Shown here in pieces: positions 29,226 to 40,916 of a stretch of 64,000 bases of DNA. A program made the position numbers and the translations under genes. Below the pieces are notes generated by a model. The model was not told the origin of the DNA. It saw only the letters and a list, made by a program, of their open reading frames with translations, and ran no database searches. The stretch comes from Sphaerolaimus hirsutus (Eukaryota; Nematoda; Chromadorea; Monhysterida; Sphaerolaimidae): the NCBI GenBank assembly GCA_964036195.1, contig OZ038450.1:4404701-4468700 (forward strand), read 5' to 3'. The stretch's first letter is position 1, and each line of letters starts with the position of its first letter.

Positions 29226-29430
29226 GGGGTTGACTTGAGTTTTTAGGGGCTGAGTTTACAATTGAGGGTTGAGTTGATGGGTGTTTATAAATTAGGGTTG
29301 AGTTGACAGAAGTTTAAAAATAAGGGGCTGTTGACACAAGTTCACAAATTAGAGGCCGAGTTTATGGGAGTTGAGTTGATGGGTGTTTGCCAAATTAGGG
29401 GCTGAGTTTATGGGAGTTAACAATAACATT
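29226..29430. repeat. Degenerate GGGGCTGAGTT minisatellite
   Basis: Repeats of roughly 30-50 bp built on AATTAGGGGCTGAGTTTA and GTTGATGGGTGTTT. The same unit reappears at 32266-32318 on the other side of the 116-bp array, as if the array expanded within it. Confidence 0.6.
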
Positions 29431-29449
29431 ACCATAATCCTTAAGTGAG

Positions 29450-32260
29450 GCCCCCGGGGCTAAAAAATATAAATTGTGATATAATGCATTTGTGGGTTAC
29501 TGATTACAATGATTTGAAATATGCACTCCATTCTGACAGTACATTACAATAACCCTGAAATTGAACCCAAAATGGGGCCAAAACTTTCAAATTGTGAAAT
29601 GATGCATTGTGGGTTTCTAATTGCACTGATTTGATATATAATGCACTCCATTTTGACACTACATTACCATAACCCTGAAAATGAACCACTGGGGCCAAAA
29701 ACTTTCAATTTGTGAAATGATGCAATTTTGGGTTTCTGATTGCACTGATTTCAAATTTAGGTTTCTGATTGCACTGATTTGATATATGCACTCCATTGAC
29801 ACTACATTACCATAACCCGTTAATGAACCCATGGGGCCAAAAACTTTCAATTTGTGAAATGATGCAATTTTGGGTTTCTGATTGCACTGATTTCAAATTT
29901 AGGTTTCTGATTGCACTGATTTGATATATGCACTCCATTGACACTACATTACCATAACCCGTTAATGAACCCATGGGGCCAAATACTTTCAATTTGAGAA
30001 ATGATGCATTTTTGGGTTTCTGATTGCACTCATTTGAAATATGCACTTCATTTTGACACTACATTACCATAACCCTGAAAATGAACCACTGGGGCCAAAA
30101 ACTTTCAATTTGTGAAATGATGCATTTTTGGGTTTCTGATTGCACTGATTTCAAATTTGGGTTTCTGATTGCACTGATTTGATACATGCACTCCATTTTG
30201 ACACTACATTACCATAACCCTCAAAATGGACCCATGGGGTTAAATACTTTCAATTTGAGAAATGATGCATTTTCGGGTTTCTGATTGCACTCATTTGAAA
30301 TATGCACTTCATTTTGACACTACATAACCATAACCCTAAAATGAACCCCCTGGGCCAAAAACTTTCAAACCATAAAATGATGGATTTGTGGGTTTCTGAG
30401 TGTAGCGATTTCAAATATGCCCAGGGCTTAAAAAATTAGAAATTGTGAAATGATTCAATGTGGGTTTCTAATTGCACTGATTTGAAATATGCACTCTGTT
30501 TTGACACTACATAACCCTGAAAACTACATAACCATAACCCTGAAAATGAACCTCTGGAGCCAAAAACTTTCAATTTGTGAAATCATTCATTTTTGGGTTT
30601 CTGATTGCACTGATTTCAAATTTGGGTCTCTGATTGCACCAATTTGATATATGCACTCCATTTTGACACTACATTACCATAACCCTAAAAATGAACCCAT
30701 GGGGCCAAATACTTTCAATTTGAGAAATGATGCATTTTTGGGTTTCTGATAGCACTCATTTGAAATATGCACTTCATTTTGACACTACATTACCATAACC
30801 CTAAAATGAACCCCCTGGGCCAAAAACTTTCAAACCATAAAATGATGGATTTGTGGGTTTCTGAGTGTAGCGATTTCAAATATGCCCAGGGCTTAAAAAA
30901 TTAGAAATTGTGAAATGATTCAATGTGGGTTTCTAATTGCACTGATTTGGAATATGCACTCTGTTTTGACACTACATAACCCTGAAAACTACATAACCAT
31001 AACCCTGAAAATGAAGCTCTGGAGCCAAAAACTTTCAATTTGTGAAATCATTCATTTTTGGGTTTCTGATTGCACTGATTTCAAATTTGGGTCTCTGATT
31101 GCACCAATTTGATATATGCACTCCATTTTGACACTACATTACCATAACCCTAAAAATGAACCCATGGGGCCAAATACTTTCAATTTGAGAAATGATGCAT
31201 TTTCGGGTTTCTGAAAGCACTCATTTGAAATATGCACTTCATTTTGACACTACATTACCATAACCCTAAAAATGAACCCCCTGGGCCAAAAACTTTCAAA
31301 CCATAAAATGATGGATTTGTGGGTTTCTGAGTGTAGCAATTTCAAATATGCCCAGGGCTTAAAAAATTAGAAATTGTGAAATGATTTGATGTGGGTTTCT
31401 AATTGCACTGATTTGAAATATGCAATCCATTTTGACACTACAAAACCCTGAAAACTACATAACCATAACCCTGAAAATGAACCTCTGGAGCCAAAAACTT
31501 TCAATTTGTGAAATCATAAATTTTCAGGTTTCTGATTTCACTCATTTGAAATATGCACTTCATTTTCACACTACATTACCATAACCATAAAAATGAACCC
31601 CCTAAGCCAAAAACTTTCAAATCATAAAATGATGCATTTGTGGGTTTCTGATTGTAGCGATTTCAAATATGCACTCCATTTTGACACTACATTACTAAAA
31701 CCCTGAAATTGAACCCCTAGACCCAAAAATTTCTTATTGTGAAATGATGCATTTTGCAGGTTTCTAATTGCACTGATTTGAAATGACTCAATTTCAACTC
31801 TACATTACTGTAAGCCTTTAATTGAACCCATGGGGCTAATAAATAAGAAATTGTGAAATGATGCATTTGTGGCTTTTTGATTGCCTTGATTTGAAATATG
31901 CACTTCATTTTGACACTACATTACCATAACCCTGAAAATGAACCCCCAGGGCCAAAAATTTTCAAATCATAAAATGATGTGTTTGTGGGTTTCTGATTGT
32001 AGCGATTTCAAATATGCACTCCATTTTGACACCACATTACTAAAACCCTGATAATGAACCCCTGGGCACAAAAACTTTCAATTTGTGAAATGATGCATTT
32101 GTGGGTTTTTTATTGCACTGATTTGAGATGTGCACTCCATTTCTACTCTACATTACCATAACTTTTTAAGTCTAACCCCTGGGGCTAAAAAATTGAAAAT
32201 TGTGAATTGATGCATTTGTGGATTGATGATAGTGATTTTTTGAAATATTCATACCATTTT
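29450..32260. repeat. Tandem array, about 116-bp monomer
   Basis: More than twenty units containing ATGCACTCCATTTTGACACT, ACATTACCATAACCCTGAAA and GTGAAATGATGCATTTTTGG. Some units are longer by about 29 bp because TTTCAAATTTGGGTTTCTGA is inserted. A higher-order duplication is visible (30400-30700 versus 30880-31190). Short open frames across it are repeat artefacts. Confidence 0.9.
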
Positions 32261-32309
32261 CCAAATTAGGGGCTGAGTTTACAGGAGTTTCCAAACTAGG
32301 GGCTGTGTT

Positions 32310-35300
32310 TACAGGATTTAGAGGGGGTCCCCATGGGGTGCCATTTTTGGGGGGTCTCCAGGGGGTGCCATTTTCTGGAGGTACATATGGGGGTGCCATT
32401 TCAAGGGGGTCCACATGGGATGCCATTTTTTGGGTGGTCCCCAGGGGTGCCATTTTTTGGTGGTCCTCAGGGGGGTGCTATATTTTTTTTTGCGGGGGGG
32501 GGGGGGTCCATATGGGGTGCCATTTTGAGGGGGGGTCCCCAGGGGGGTGCCATTTTTGGAGAGTCCCCAGGGGGAGCCAACATTGGGTGGGTCCCCAGGG
32601 GGTGCCATTTTTGTGGGGGTTCCTAGGGGGTGCCATGTTTGGGGGGTCCCCAGGGGGTGCTATTTTTGGGGGGTCCCAAGGGGGTGCCATTTTTAGGGGG
32701 TCCCTAAGGGGTGCCATTTTCTGGTGGTCCTCAGGGGGTGCCATATTTGTGGGGCCCTAGGGGGTCCCATTTTTGGGCGGTTCCCAGGGGGTGCCACTTT
32801 TGGGGGGTTCCCCAGGGGGTGCCATTTGGAGGGGGGTCCCCATTGGGGTGTCAGTTTTTGCAAGCCTCTGAGAAGTGGGTACCTAAAGCAGGATTCTCTC
32901 CAACCTTCAGTTGGGTTTTGTAGAGTCACCAGGGGGAGCCAACTTTGGGTGGGTCCCCAAGGGGTGCCATTTTTGTGGGGGTTCCTAGGGGGTGCCATGT
33001 TTGGGGGGTCCCCAGGGGTGCTATTTTTGGGGGGTCCCTAAGGGGTGCCATTTTTGGGGGGTCCCTAAGGGGTGCCATTTTTTGCTGGTCCTCAGGGGGT
33101 GCCATATTTGTGGGGCCCTAGGGGGTCCCATTTTTGGGCGGTTCCCAGGGGGTGCCACTTTTGGGAGGTTCCCCAGGGGGTGCCATTTGGAGGGGGGTCC
33201 CCATTGGGGTGTCAGTTTTTGCAAGCCTCTGAGTAGTGGGTACCTATAGCAGGATTCTCTCCAACCTTCAGTTGGGTTTTGTGGTTCTCTACAATTTATA
33301 CCACAAGGATTTACAAACACAAAAAGAACAGCAAAGCACAAATGTAACCAATTGAAGATTACAACAAAGTTTGACACCTTGCAAAAACCACACTATCATA
33401 TCACAAAACCTATACCACACAGAATGCACAGGGTCCCCAGGGGGGTGCCATTTTTGGAGAGTCCCCAGGGGGAGCCAACTTTGGGTGGGTCCCCAGGGGG
33501 TGCCATTTTTGTGGGGGTTCCTAGGGGGTGCCATGTTTGGGGGGTCCCCAGGGGGTGCTATTTTTATGGGGTCCCAAGGGGGTGCCATTTTTGGGGGGTC
33601 TCCAGGGGGTGCCATTTTCTGGAGGTACATATGGGGGTGCCATTTCAAGGGGGTCCACATGGGATGCCATTTTTTGGGTGGTCCCCAGGGGTGCCATTTT
33701 TTGGTGGTCCTCAGGGGGGTGCTATATTTTTTTTTGCGGGGGGGGGGGGTCCATATGGGGTGCCATTTTGAGGGGGGGTCCCCAGGGGGGTGCCATTTTT
33801 GGAGAGTCCCCAGGGGGAGCCAACTTTGGGTGGGTCCCCAGGGGGTGCCATTTTTGTGGGGGTTCCTAGGGGGTGCCATGTTTGGGGGGTCCCCAGGGGG
33901 TGCTATTTTTGGGGGGTCCCAAGGGGGTGCCATTTTTAGGGGGTCCCTAAGGGGTGCCATTTTCTGGTGGTCCTCAGGGGGTGCCATATTTGTGGGGCCC
34001 TAGGGGGTCCCATTTTTGGGCGGTTCCCAGGGGGTGCCACTTTTGGGGGGTTCCCCAGGGGGTGCCATTTGGAGGGGGGTCCCCATTGGGGTGTCAGTTT
34101 TTGCAAGCCTCTGAGTAGTGGGTACCTATAGCAGGATTCTCTCCAACCTTCAGTTGGGTTTTGTGGTTCTCTACAATTTATACCACAAGGATTTACAAAC
34201 ACAAAAAGAACAGCAAAGCACAAATGTAACCAATTGAAGATTACAACAAAGTTTGACACCTTGCAAAAACCACACTATCATATCACAAAACCTATACCAC
34301 ACAGAATGCACAGGGTCCCCAGGGGGGTGCCATTTTTGGAGAGTCCCCAGGGGGAGCCAACTTTGGGTGGGTCCCCAGGGGGTGCCATTTTTGTGGGGGT
34401 TCCTAGGGGGTGCCATGTTTGGGGGGTCCCCAGGGGGTGCTATTTTTATTGGGGTCCCAAGGGGGTGCCATTTTTGGGGGGTCTCCAGGGGGTGCCATTT
34501 TCTGGAGGTACATATGGGGGTGCCATTTCAAGGGGGTCCACATGGGATGCCATTTTTTGGGTGGTCCCCAGGGGTGCCATTTTTTGGTGGTCCTCAGGGG
34601 GGTGCTATATTTTTTTTTGCGGGGGGGGGGGGTCCATATGGGGTGCCATTTTGAGGGGGGGTCCCCAGGGGGGTGCCATTTTTGGAGAGTCCCCAGGGGG
34701 AGCCAACTTTGGGTGGGTCCCCAGGGGGTGCCATTTTTGTGGGGGTTCCTAGGGGGTGCCATGTTTGGGGGGTCCCCAGGGGGTGCTATTTTTGGGGGGT
34801 CCCAAGGGGGTGCCATTTTTAGGGGGTCCCTAAGGGGTGCCATTTTCTGGTGGTCCTCAGGGGGTGCCATATTTGTGGGGCCCTAGGGGGTCCCATTTTT
34901 GGGCGGTTCCCAGGGGGTGCCACTTTTGGGGGGTTCCCCAGGGGGTGCCATTTGGAGGGGGGTCCCCATTGGGGTGTCAGTTTTTGCAAGCCTCTGAGAA
35001 GTGGGTACCTAAAGCAGGATTCTCTCCAACCTTCAGTTGGGTTTTGTAGAGTCACCAGGGGGAGCCAACTTTGGGTGGGTCCCCAAGGGGTGCCATTTTT
35101 GTGGGGGTTCCTAGTGGGTGCCATGTTTGGGGGGTCCCCAGGGGTGCTATTTTTGGGGGGTCCCTAAGGGGTGCCATTTTTGGGGGGTCCCTAAGGGGTG
35201 CCATTTTTTGCTGGTCCTCAGGGGGTGCCATATTTGTGGGGCCCTAGGGGGTCCCATTTTTGGGCGGTTCCCAGGGGGTGCCACTTTTGGGAGGTTCCCC

Positions 35301-35850
35301 AGGGGGTGCCATTTGGAGGGGGGTCCCCATTGGGGTGTCAGTTTTTGCAAGCCTCTGAGTAGTGGGTACCTATAGCAGGATTCTCTCCAACCTTCAGTTG
35401 GGTTTTGTGGTTCTCTACAATTTATACCACAAGGATTTACAAACACAAAAAGAACAGCAAAGCACAAATGTAACCAATTGAAGATTACAACAAAGTTTGA
35501 CACCTTGCAAAAACCACACTATCATATCACAAAACCTATACCACACAGAATGCACAGGGTCCCCAGGGGGGTGCCATGTTTGGGGGGTCCCCAGGGGGTG
35601 CTATTTTTATGGGGTCCCAAGGGGGTGCCATTTTTGGGGGGGCCCTAAGGGGTGCCATTTTCTGGTGGTCCTCAGGGGGTGCCATATTTGTGGGGCCCTA
35701 GGGGGTCCCATTTTTGGGCGGTTCCCAGGGGGTGCCACTTTTGGGAGGTTCCCCAGGGGGTGCCATTTGGAGGGGGGTCCCCATTGGGGTGTCAGTTTTT
35801 GCAAGCCTCTGAGTAGTGGGTACCTATAGCAGGATTCTCTCCAACCTTCA
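32310..35850. repeat. GGGTGCCATTTTT tandem array with higher-order duplications
   Basis: Units of about 26-30 bp such as GGTCCCCAGGGGGTGCCATT. Blocks repeat at larger scale: 32700-33377 recurs at 34826-35503 (offset 2126 bp), and 33371-34003 recurs at 34253-34886 (offset about 882 bp). A non-repeat segment with ACCTTCAGTTGGGTTTTGT is interspersed six times. The unit leaves several frames open on both strands (the longest is 232 codons, 33289-33987 minus), so open frames here carry no evidence of coding. Confidence 0.92.
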
Positions 35851-36224
35851 GTTGGGTTTTGTGGTTCTCTACAATTTATACCACAAGGATTTACAAACAC
35901 AAAAAGAACAGCAAAGCACAAATGTAACCAATTGAAGATTACAACAAAGTTTGACACCTTGCAAAAACCACACTATCATATCACAAAACCTATACCACAC
36001 AGATTGCACACTGCACACCATCATACCAAATCGCAAACTGTCTACATTTTACTACCGTGTTTCATGCCCAACCATTTTACAGAAGTTTACAAAAATCCAT
36101 TCCAAAACATTGCATCTTTGGTATTGGTCTTGTTATTGTTGGTAGATTACATACCGCATTTCAAAACACATGCCTAGCATGTGGGCAAACTTAACTAAAG
36201 TATCATATTTTCTCCAATGGTATT

Positions 36225-36275
36225 AATTGTAGAGAACCACAAAACCCGACCGAAGGTCGGAGAGAATCCTGCTAG
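36225..36275 (+). mobile_element. Possible Helitron-type 3' terminus
   Basis: A short hairpin (CCGACCGAAGGTCGG) is followed 11 nt later by CTAG and then T, the layout expected for a Helitron/Helentron 3' end. The inverted form of the same segment occurs six times in the adjacent array (for example 33240-33300), with CTAG mutated to CTAT or CTTT. No Rep/helicase frame is nearby, so this is only a candidate. Confidence 0.35.
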
Positions 36276-37315
36276 TTTAAAACAAAAATGAGTTCAATAT
36301 CTCTTTCCAATCAAAAGTTATGGCACTTCAAAATTATCAATGGTGTCTAAATATTTTATGCTGATTTTACTGGGGTTTTCAGGAATAAAATTGTGTTTTC
36401 GAACAGTCTATAAAATACTTTAGATAGAGAGAATTAATATGACACAAATTTTTTTTCAATATCTCTTTCCAACCAAAAGTTTTAGCACTCACAAGCTTTC
36501 ATCTTCATTCCATACAAAATAATTACACATTACTCATTCACAGTTGGGCCAACTTTTCTCCCTAATAGAGCAAAGCCAAAACCTCAAAATTACACACCAA
36601 ATAGCCCCACTCAGTAGTATGCCTACCCCCATTTCTGAGTTGCTGGCAATGGTTGCAAAACTGTAGCAAAAATAAATAAATGCCACAGTTCCATATATGC
36701 ATTGCAATATGCTGTTCATGCTTAGAATGTTTCTTGCTGCACACAGAGCTCAGCAATGCAGGCAAGCAGTTGCAATGCTAAAAATGTTGTTAAAAATGAA
36801 CATAGGAATTGGATATAGACTTTAAAGTGAGATACTGGGTGGCTACTGCCCAAAACAAGAAAAGTCTCAACTATTCTGAAACATGAACAAACTGAGTTAA
36901 TATGTTTGTACACTAGGAAAATACGCAGATTTGAACTTGAGGGGCGGTCATCCTGGGCACGTGTAGTCAACCCCCCCAGGGTACCCATGTATAGTATCCA
37001 AATGTTTTACATATTGACCATTTCGAAATTCTGGCAACATTACTCACGCAGTGCAAAAAGTCTCAACTATTCTGCACGGTAGTGTATTTCTTATGAAAAT
37101 GTCTTATGTTTGTCACTTTCTGTTTCGCAAAATGACATTTTCTGTCCCCTAAAAATACGTTTTCTGTATTCGCGTACTTTCAATAAGTACGCGAGTAAGT
37201 GAGTACTGGTATTTTTTCGGGAGGAAACGAAAACGTAGTTATGCAGTACTCGAGTATCCGTAATTATCGAGTAAACGTAAATACGTTTTAACAACTATGA
37301 TTTCTACCATGGCAG

Positions 37316-37481
37316 CGATCTGCGGCGCGGTGCCAGTCACGGAGGAGTACTGCACCAGGATCGCATCCAAACCACGCGAAGGCGAATGCGATGGGCCCAT
37401 TTCGACGGGATTTCGGCCCGCATCGCTCTGGGGATTTTCGCAACCCGAAGCAATCTGTTACATTTTGGATGGATCTACAAG
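37316..37481 (+). CDS. Possible internal exon of an unrecognised gene
   Basis: A GC-rich 166-bp island, unlike its AT-rich surroundings, preceded by ACCATGGCAG and followed by G|GTGGGC. One frame (CGAVPVTEEYCTRIASKPRE...) joins in phase to the candidate exon at 38532. Two other frames are also open, one of which joins to a short frame ending DLQGLSMADF. I recognise no domain in any of them. A 9-kb transposon was inserted 8 bp upstream of the 3' splice site. Confidence 0.35.
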
Positions 37482-37634
37482 GTGGGCATGTATAGATACA
37501 GGCTTGTTTCAAGGATGTACAGTAAATATAAATACCTAAGTTTAAATTTAAAGGAAATACAGTGCCTAAAAACAGTTTTTTTGGGTGTTTATACCCAAAC
37601 ACTCTTCCACAACTCTGGTTTGCACACTGCAGAT

Positions 37635-38525
37635 CATAGTTGTTAAAACGTACCTACCTATTTACGTTTACTCGATAAATTGCGTATATATGTTTACGTT
37701 TCCTCCCGAAAAAAATACCGGTACTCATTTACTCGCGTACTTTTTGAAACTACGCGAGTACAGAAAACGTAATTGAGAAAAAAATTTGGGGCGTATAAAA
37801 GCAAAAACCAATTAAATGAATACAAATGGCTACAAAAATAGCTGCGGAAATGATGGAAGTTGCGATGGGTAGGGAAAGTGATGACTCTTGCTTTAACTTT
37901 TACTCAATTTTACATCTTTCTATTCACAAAATCGAAAAAAATTACTTTTACGTTTTCCGTCAGTAAAATACTGGTATTTATGTTTACTCACGTTTTGCAC
38001 AGCGTAAAAGTAAAAAATTGCTTTACGTTTTCTGTACTCAGAGGTGCGTAAAAATAAAATACCGTATGTCCTCAAAATACCCCCGGGGGGTTTATTGTTT
38101 CAGAGTGAGAATTTTGAGGGGGGGTTAAACGAGGGGGGGGGGGGTATTTCGAGGGGGGGTTTGTTATTTCGCCAGAATTTTTTTGAAAACAAAGTACTAA
38201 ATTGTCGTCTGAAACGTACGCAGACGTCGAAAATGCAAAAATCGTCATTTATAAGACTCTAAAGACTTTGAGTGTGTAGACGTATAATCACTGTTCTCAC
38301 ATAACAGAGTCATCGTTTTTAACGTGTGTTTTGCATTACCCAGATGACAAACCGCAGCCTTTATCATTTACGTTCTCTATATTTACACTAAATTTGGGGG
38401 GGGGGGGTATTTCGAGGGGGGGTTTATAAGTTCATAGTGTCCATTTTGAGGGGGGGGGGGTATTTCGAGGAAATACGGTACTTTACGTTTACTTTGCAAA
38501 AAGTTCAGTACATTCTACAACTCTG
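37635..38525. mobile_element. hAT-type element inserted across a splice acceptor, TSD CTGCAGAT
   Basis: Begins CATAGTTGTTAAAACGTACC and ends CATTCTACAACTCTG. Perfect CTGCAGAT copies at 37627-37634 and 38526-38533. The duplicated octamer includes the candidate acceptor CTGCAG|AT of the next exon, so both borders now carry it. Interior is the AAAGTA/ACGTAAA sub-terminal repeat plus a complete TACCGTAT element at 38060-38480. Confidence 0.88.
38060..38480. mobile_element. TACCGTAT G-tract MITE, intact copy
   Basis: TACCGTATGTCCTCAAAATA at the left, TCGAGGAAATACGGTA at the right, G-runs just inside both ends, and the complete central block. Nested in the hAT element 37635-38525 and therefore younger than it. 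The cleanest copy for building a consensus. Confidence 0.8.
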
Positions 38526-38531
38526 CTGCAG

Positions 38532-38739
38532 ATCTGGCCTGTGCGATGCTCAGAAGTGTTGTAACGGATTTGCAGGGACTATCAATGGCAGACTTTTAAC
38601 AGCTCGGAATTTGAACCATCTGACAGCTGCAAAGGATTCTCTCTCTGCTTACTTACCACCAGTTGGTTCATTTATCTTTAAGCCGGATTTACAGCAGAAC
38701 AATAAAGAAAAAGTTATACGAGAAATAAAACGTCACTAA
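38532..38739 (+). CDS. Possible terminal exon of an unrecognised gene
   Basis: Follows CTGCTGCAG. The frame in phase with 37316-37481 reads SGLCDAQKCCNGFAGTINGR... and stops at 38739. An alternative frame stops near 38600 and would leave an AATAAA (38701) about 100 bp downstream as a polyadenylation signal, which favours that shorter reading. No domain recognised; frame undecided. Confidence 0.3.
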
Positions 38740-40576
38740 AAATCCATTATTTTCACGTTTTTAAGTTTTTTCTTATAAATCTTTTAAACGTTTACCCGAA
38801 ATACCCGGTTATTCGGGTATTTATACTCATGTTTACGTTTACGCTTTCCAAAAATACCGTTACGCTTTGTTACGTTTTCCTGGCACAATTACCCGGGTAC
38901 CAGAGAAAACGTAAAAATATGCTACACGGAACTGTTATTGTTTGACAAATGTAGTGTATTTTGATGAGTTCAACATGTTCTGATGTTGAGGAGTTATAAT
39001 TCCGCAATTGGAGAATTCAAACACCAAGTTGTAAGTGAATAAAAAGTCAAAGACATTTCAAGTGTTTTCTCATGACTGGCCATTTGTCTTTTAACTTGCC
39101 ATTTCACTTACAAATTTACTTTTCTTTCAATTTTTACTTGCCATTCAACTTTCCTTTACTTCTCACTCATAAATTTTGTGCGTTCTCCTGTTATGGAATT
39201 GGCACCTTATAGTTGACACCCACTAGTTGACAATGATGCAAAATGTGAACTCCAATCCCATTTCAATACCCAGATTCCATCATTCTTAATATATAACAAA
39301 TACAGGTTCATTCATAATGTTGTTAAAAAACCCATTGTGTTTTTTGTATTCTCTGATAGCGGAAGCACTTAATATAATTTTTACTTACGTTACTTTTATT
39401 TTACATTTTCCCCAGTATTTGGAAAATACCTTACGTTTTAGTATTTATACTTTTGATTTCGAAAAGGTATTTACGTTTACGTTTACGTTTTCCAAAAATA
39501 CCAGTATTTGTACAACTCTGGATGAAAGATGGTCCACCGTCAAATCAATTTCATGGTGAGACCCTAAAATCGATTTGTGCGGGGTCATTTAGATGCAATA
39601 ATGATATTTAGCCATTTTGTGAATGTGATTTAGATTTCATTTGTTTGGTATATACTGGGCTTTGAACAAAATTTAAGTGGCTGGTCACATTTGGGAGGTG
39701 TCACTGAGATTTAAAATCACTCTGTAGATGGAACTCATTGGGTTCAAAATCAGGTGGTCAAAAATTGGTTTAGAGTTATATAAACAAATATGTCCGGCTG
39801 CGGGGGGGGGGGTGTTCAGCCCGATTGGCGTGTACACTCACAGCGCATTGAGACCACATGTCACGTGCTGGCATGTAGCCCGTTTGGCGTATATGGCACG
39901 ATAGATGCCATGCGGGTCTACATGTCATGTGGGAAGAATTCCATGCCATGCGGGTCCACATGCTATGCGGTTTAGATGCCATGAAGCGCAGGCCAGTAAA
40001 TATGTAGCTCATTGCTCACATCGCTCATAATTATATGATCTCATTCAAATACTGCCTAATCTGTCCATTCACCTCTTCCAGGTATTGGCTATAGTTAGAA
40101 CTGACTTCTAGTGATAAAAGTGATATAAGTGTGTACCAGTTAGTTGTGCACCTAATATAGCTTGGAGTGAGTCTAGATCCAAGTCTCCTCCAATGCTTGG
40201 CTGACTGTCTAATTGCAGTTCTCTAGAGCACTGCATGTGGAATACTTGCCTTGTCACAACATGACACACTCAAAGCCCATTAAGCCTGCATCAATTGCAA
40301 GGTGGACTGCAAGGTCCAAACTCACACCTTTGCTTTGTTTTGAGGTCTGCCCTAGCAATGCACAAAAGTGCACAAAGTGACAGGCACACACTCAAACCTG
40401 TCACCAGGCAGTGAAACATATACAAAAGAACCTATCACTTTACGGTGATTGCCCACAATTGAGTGGTGCTTGACTAAATATACAGTCTGCTTTTATCATA
40501 AACATTGCCACACAGGCACTGGTAAAGGTGAAAGTACACACATATTATATATAAAACTGAGCTGGCATCCCAGAAG
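38740..40576. other. Mostly unannotated DNA with hAT fragments
   Basis: 38740-38930 and 39380-39520 carry the ACGTTTACGTTT/CAACTCTG words of the CAGAGTTGTT hAT family. 39560-40570 is non-repetitive by eye and could contain 5' exons of the channel gene, but I find no transmembrane exon. Confidence 0.4.
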
Positions 40577-40700
40577 ATGGACACTGAACAGGGTGAAAGC
40601 CCTGCATACCACACTGAATGCTCACAATGCCAAAATACAATGAGTGATAGTGCCACAGAAAGCAGTGCCACAGGGCACAATGCTGAGGCACCAGCAGCAG
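40577..40700 (+). CDS. Possible first coding exon (acidic N-terminus)
   Basis: Opens with ATG and reads MDTEQGESPAYHTECSQCQN..., 41 codons, Ser/Glu/Ala-rich and hydrophilic, then G|GTATAC (phase 1). It lies on the same strand upstream of the EGF-DEG/ENaC exons and could be its cytoplasmic N-terminus. However, the next candidate exon (42913) needs phase 0, so a TM1 exon is still missing between them. Speculative. Confidence 0.25.
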
Positions 40701-40916
40701 GTATACTGCCAAAAACAAAAATGATTTGATCTGCAGATGAAGATGAAAAGCGCTTAATTTGAACTTAGATAATCTATAAAATTATAAGCGATGCCATCTA
40801 GCTGCACTATATTGAACAAGAGTGCCTGGCTCCACTTTCTTTATTGAATTGAGACCAGTGAGAATTCTTATTGATGGGGTTAGGTCCATTGAAATGTACT
40901 GAGTGAAGCATAGTTA

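Larger units (their letters stand above)
28546..37084. mobile_element. Tc1/mariner-like giant non-autonomous element with satellite cargo
   Basis: Inverted ends CACTACCGTGCAGAATAG (left) and CTATTCTGCACGGTAGTG (right), each bordered by TA (28544-28545, 37085-37086). TA duplication and CACTACCG-type termini fit Tc1/mariner elements. Unique arms (28575-29200 and 36280-37050) include a GAGATAAGGGGGGTCTATAA module and a TTTTAAGTGTT module shared with other elements. The middle is 6.5 kb of tandem arrays. No transposase frame is present. At 8539 bp it is very large for a non-autonomous Tc1/mariner element. Confidence 0.8.
28245..37299. mobile_element. hAT-type element carrying a nested 8.5-kb element, TSD ATTTCTAC
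   Basis: Begins CAGAGTTGTTAAAAGTACTG and ends CGTTTTAACAACTATG. Perfect ATTTCTAC octamers flank it at 28237-28244 and 37300-37307. Its own sequence (28245-28543 and 37087-37299, about 0.5 kb) consists of the AAAGTATTTTT/ACGTAAATACG sub-terminal words typical of this family. Everything between is a later insertion. Non-coding. The right border lies only 8 bp upstream of a possible exon at 37316. Confidence 0.88.

Noticed and set aside
29190-32260. CRISPR-like repeat-spacer structure
   Set aside because: Units are contiguous and about 116 bp with no unique spacers, and the context is clearly a metazoan genome.
32305-35957. Many overlapping long open frames on both strands (up to 232 codons, MAPPGDPPK- or GGAIFGG-type repeats)
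   Set aside because: They arise from the GGGTGCC tandem array, whose unit lacks stops in several frames. No splice sites, no start context, no domain, and frames exist equally on both strands.
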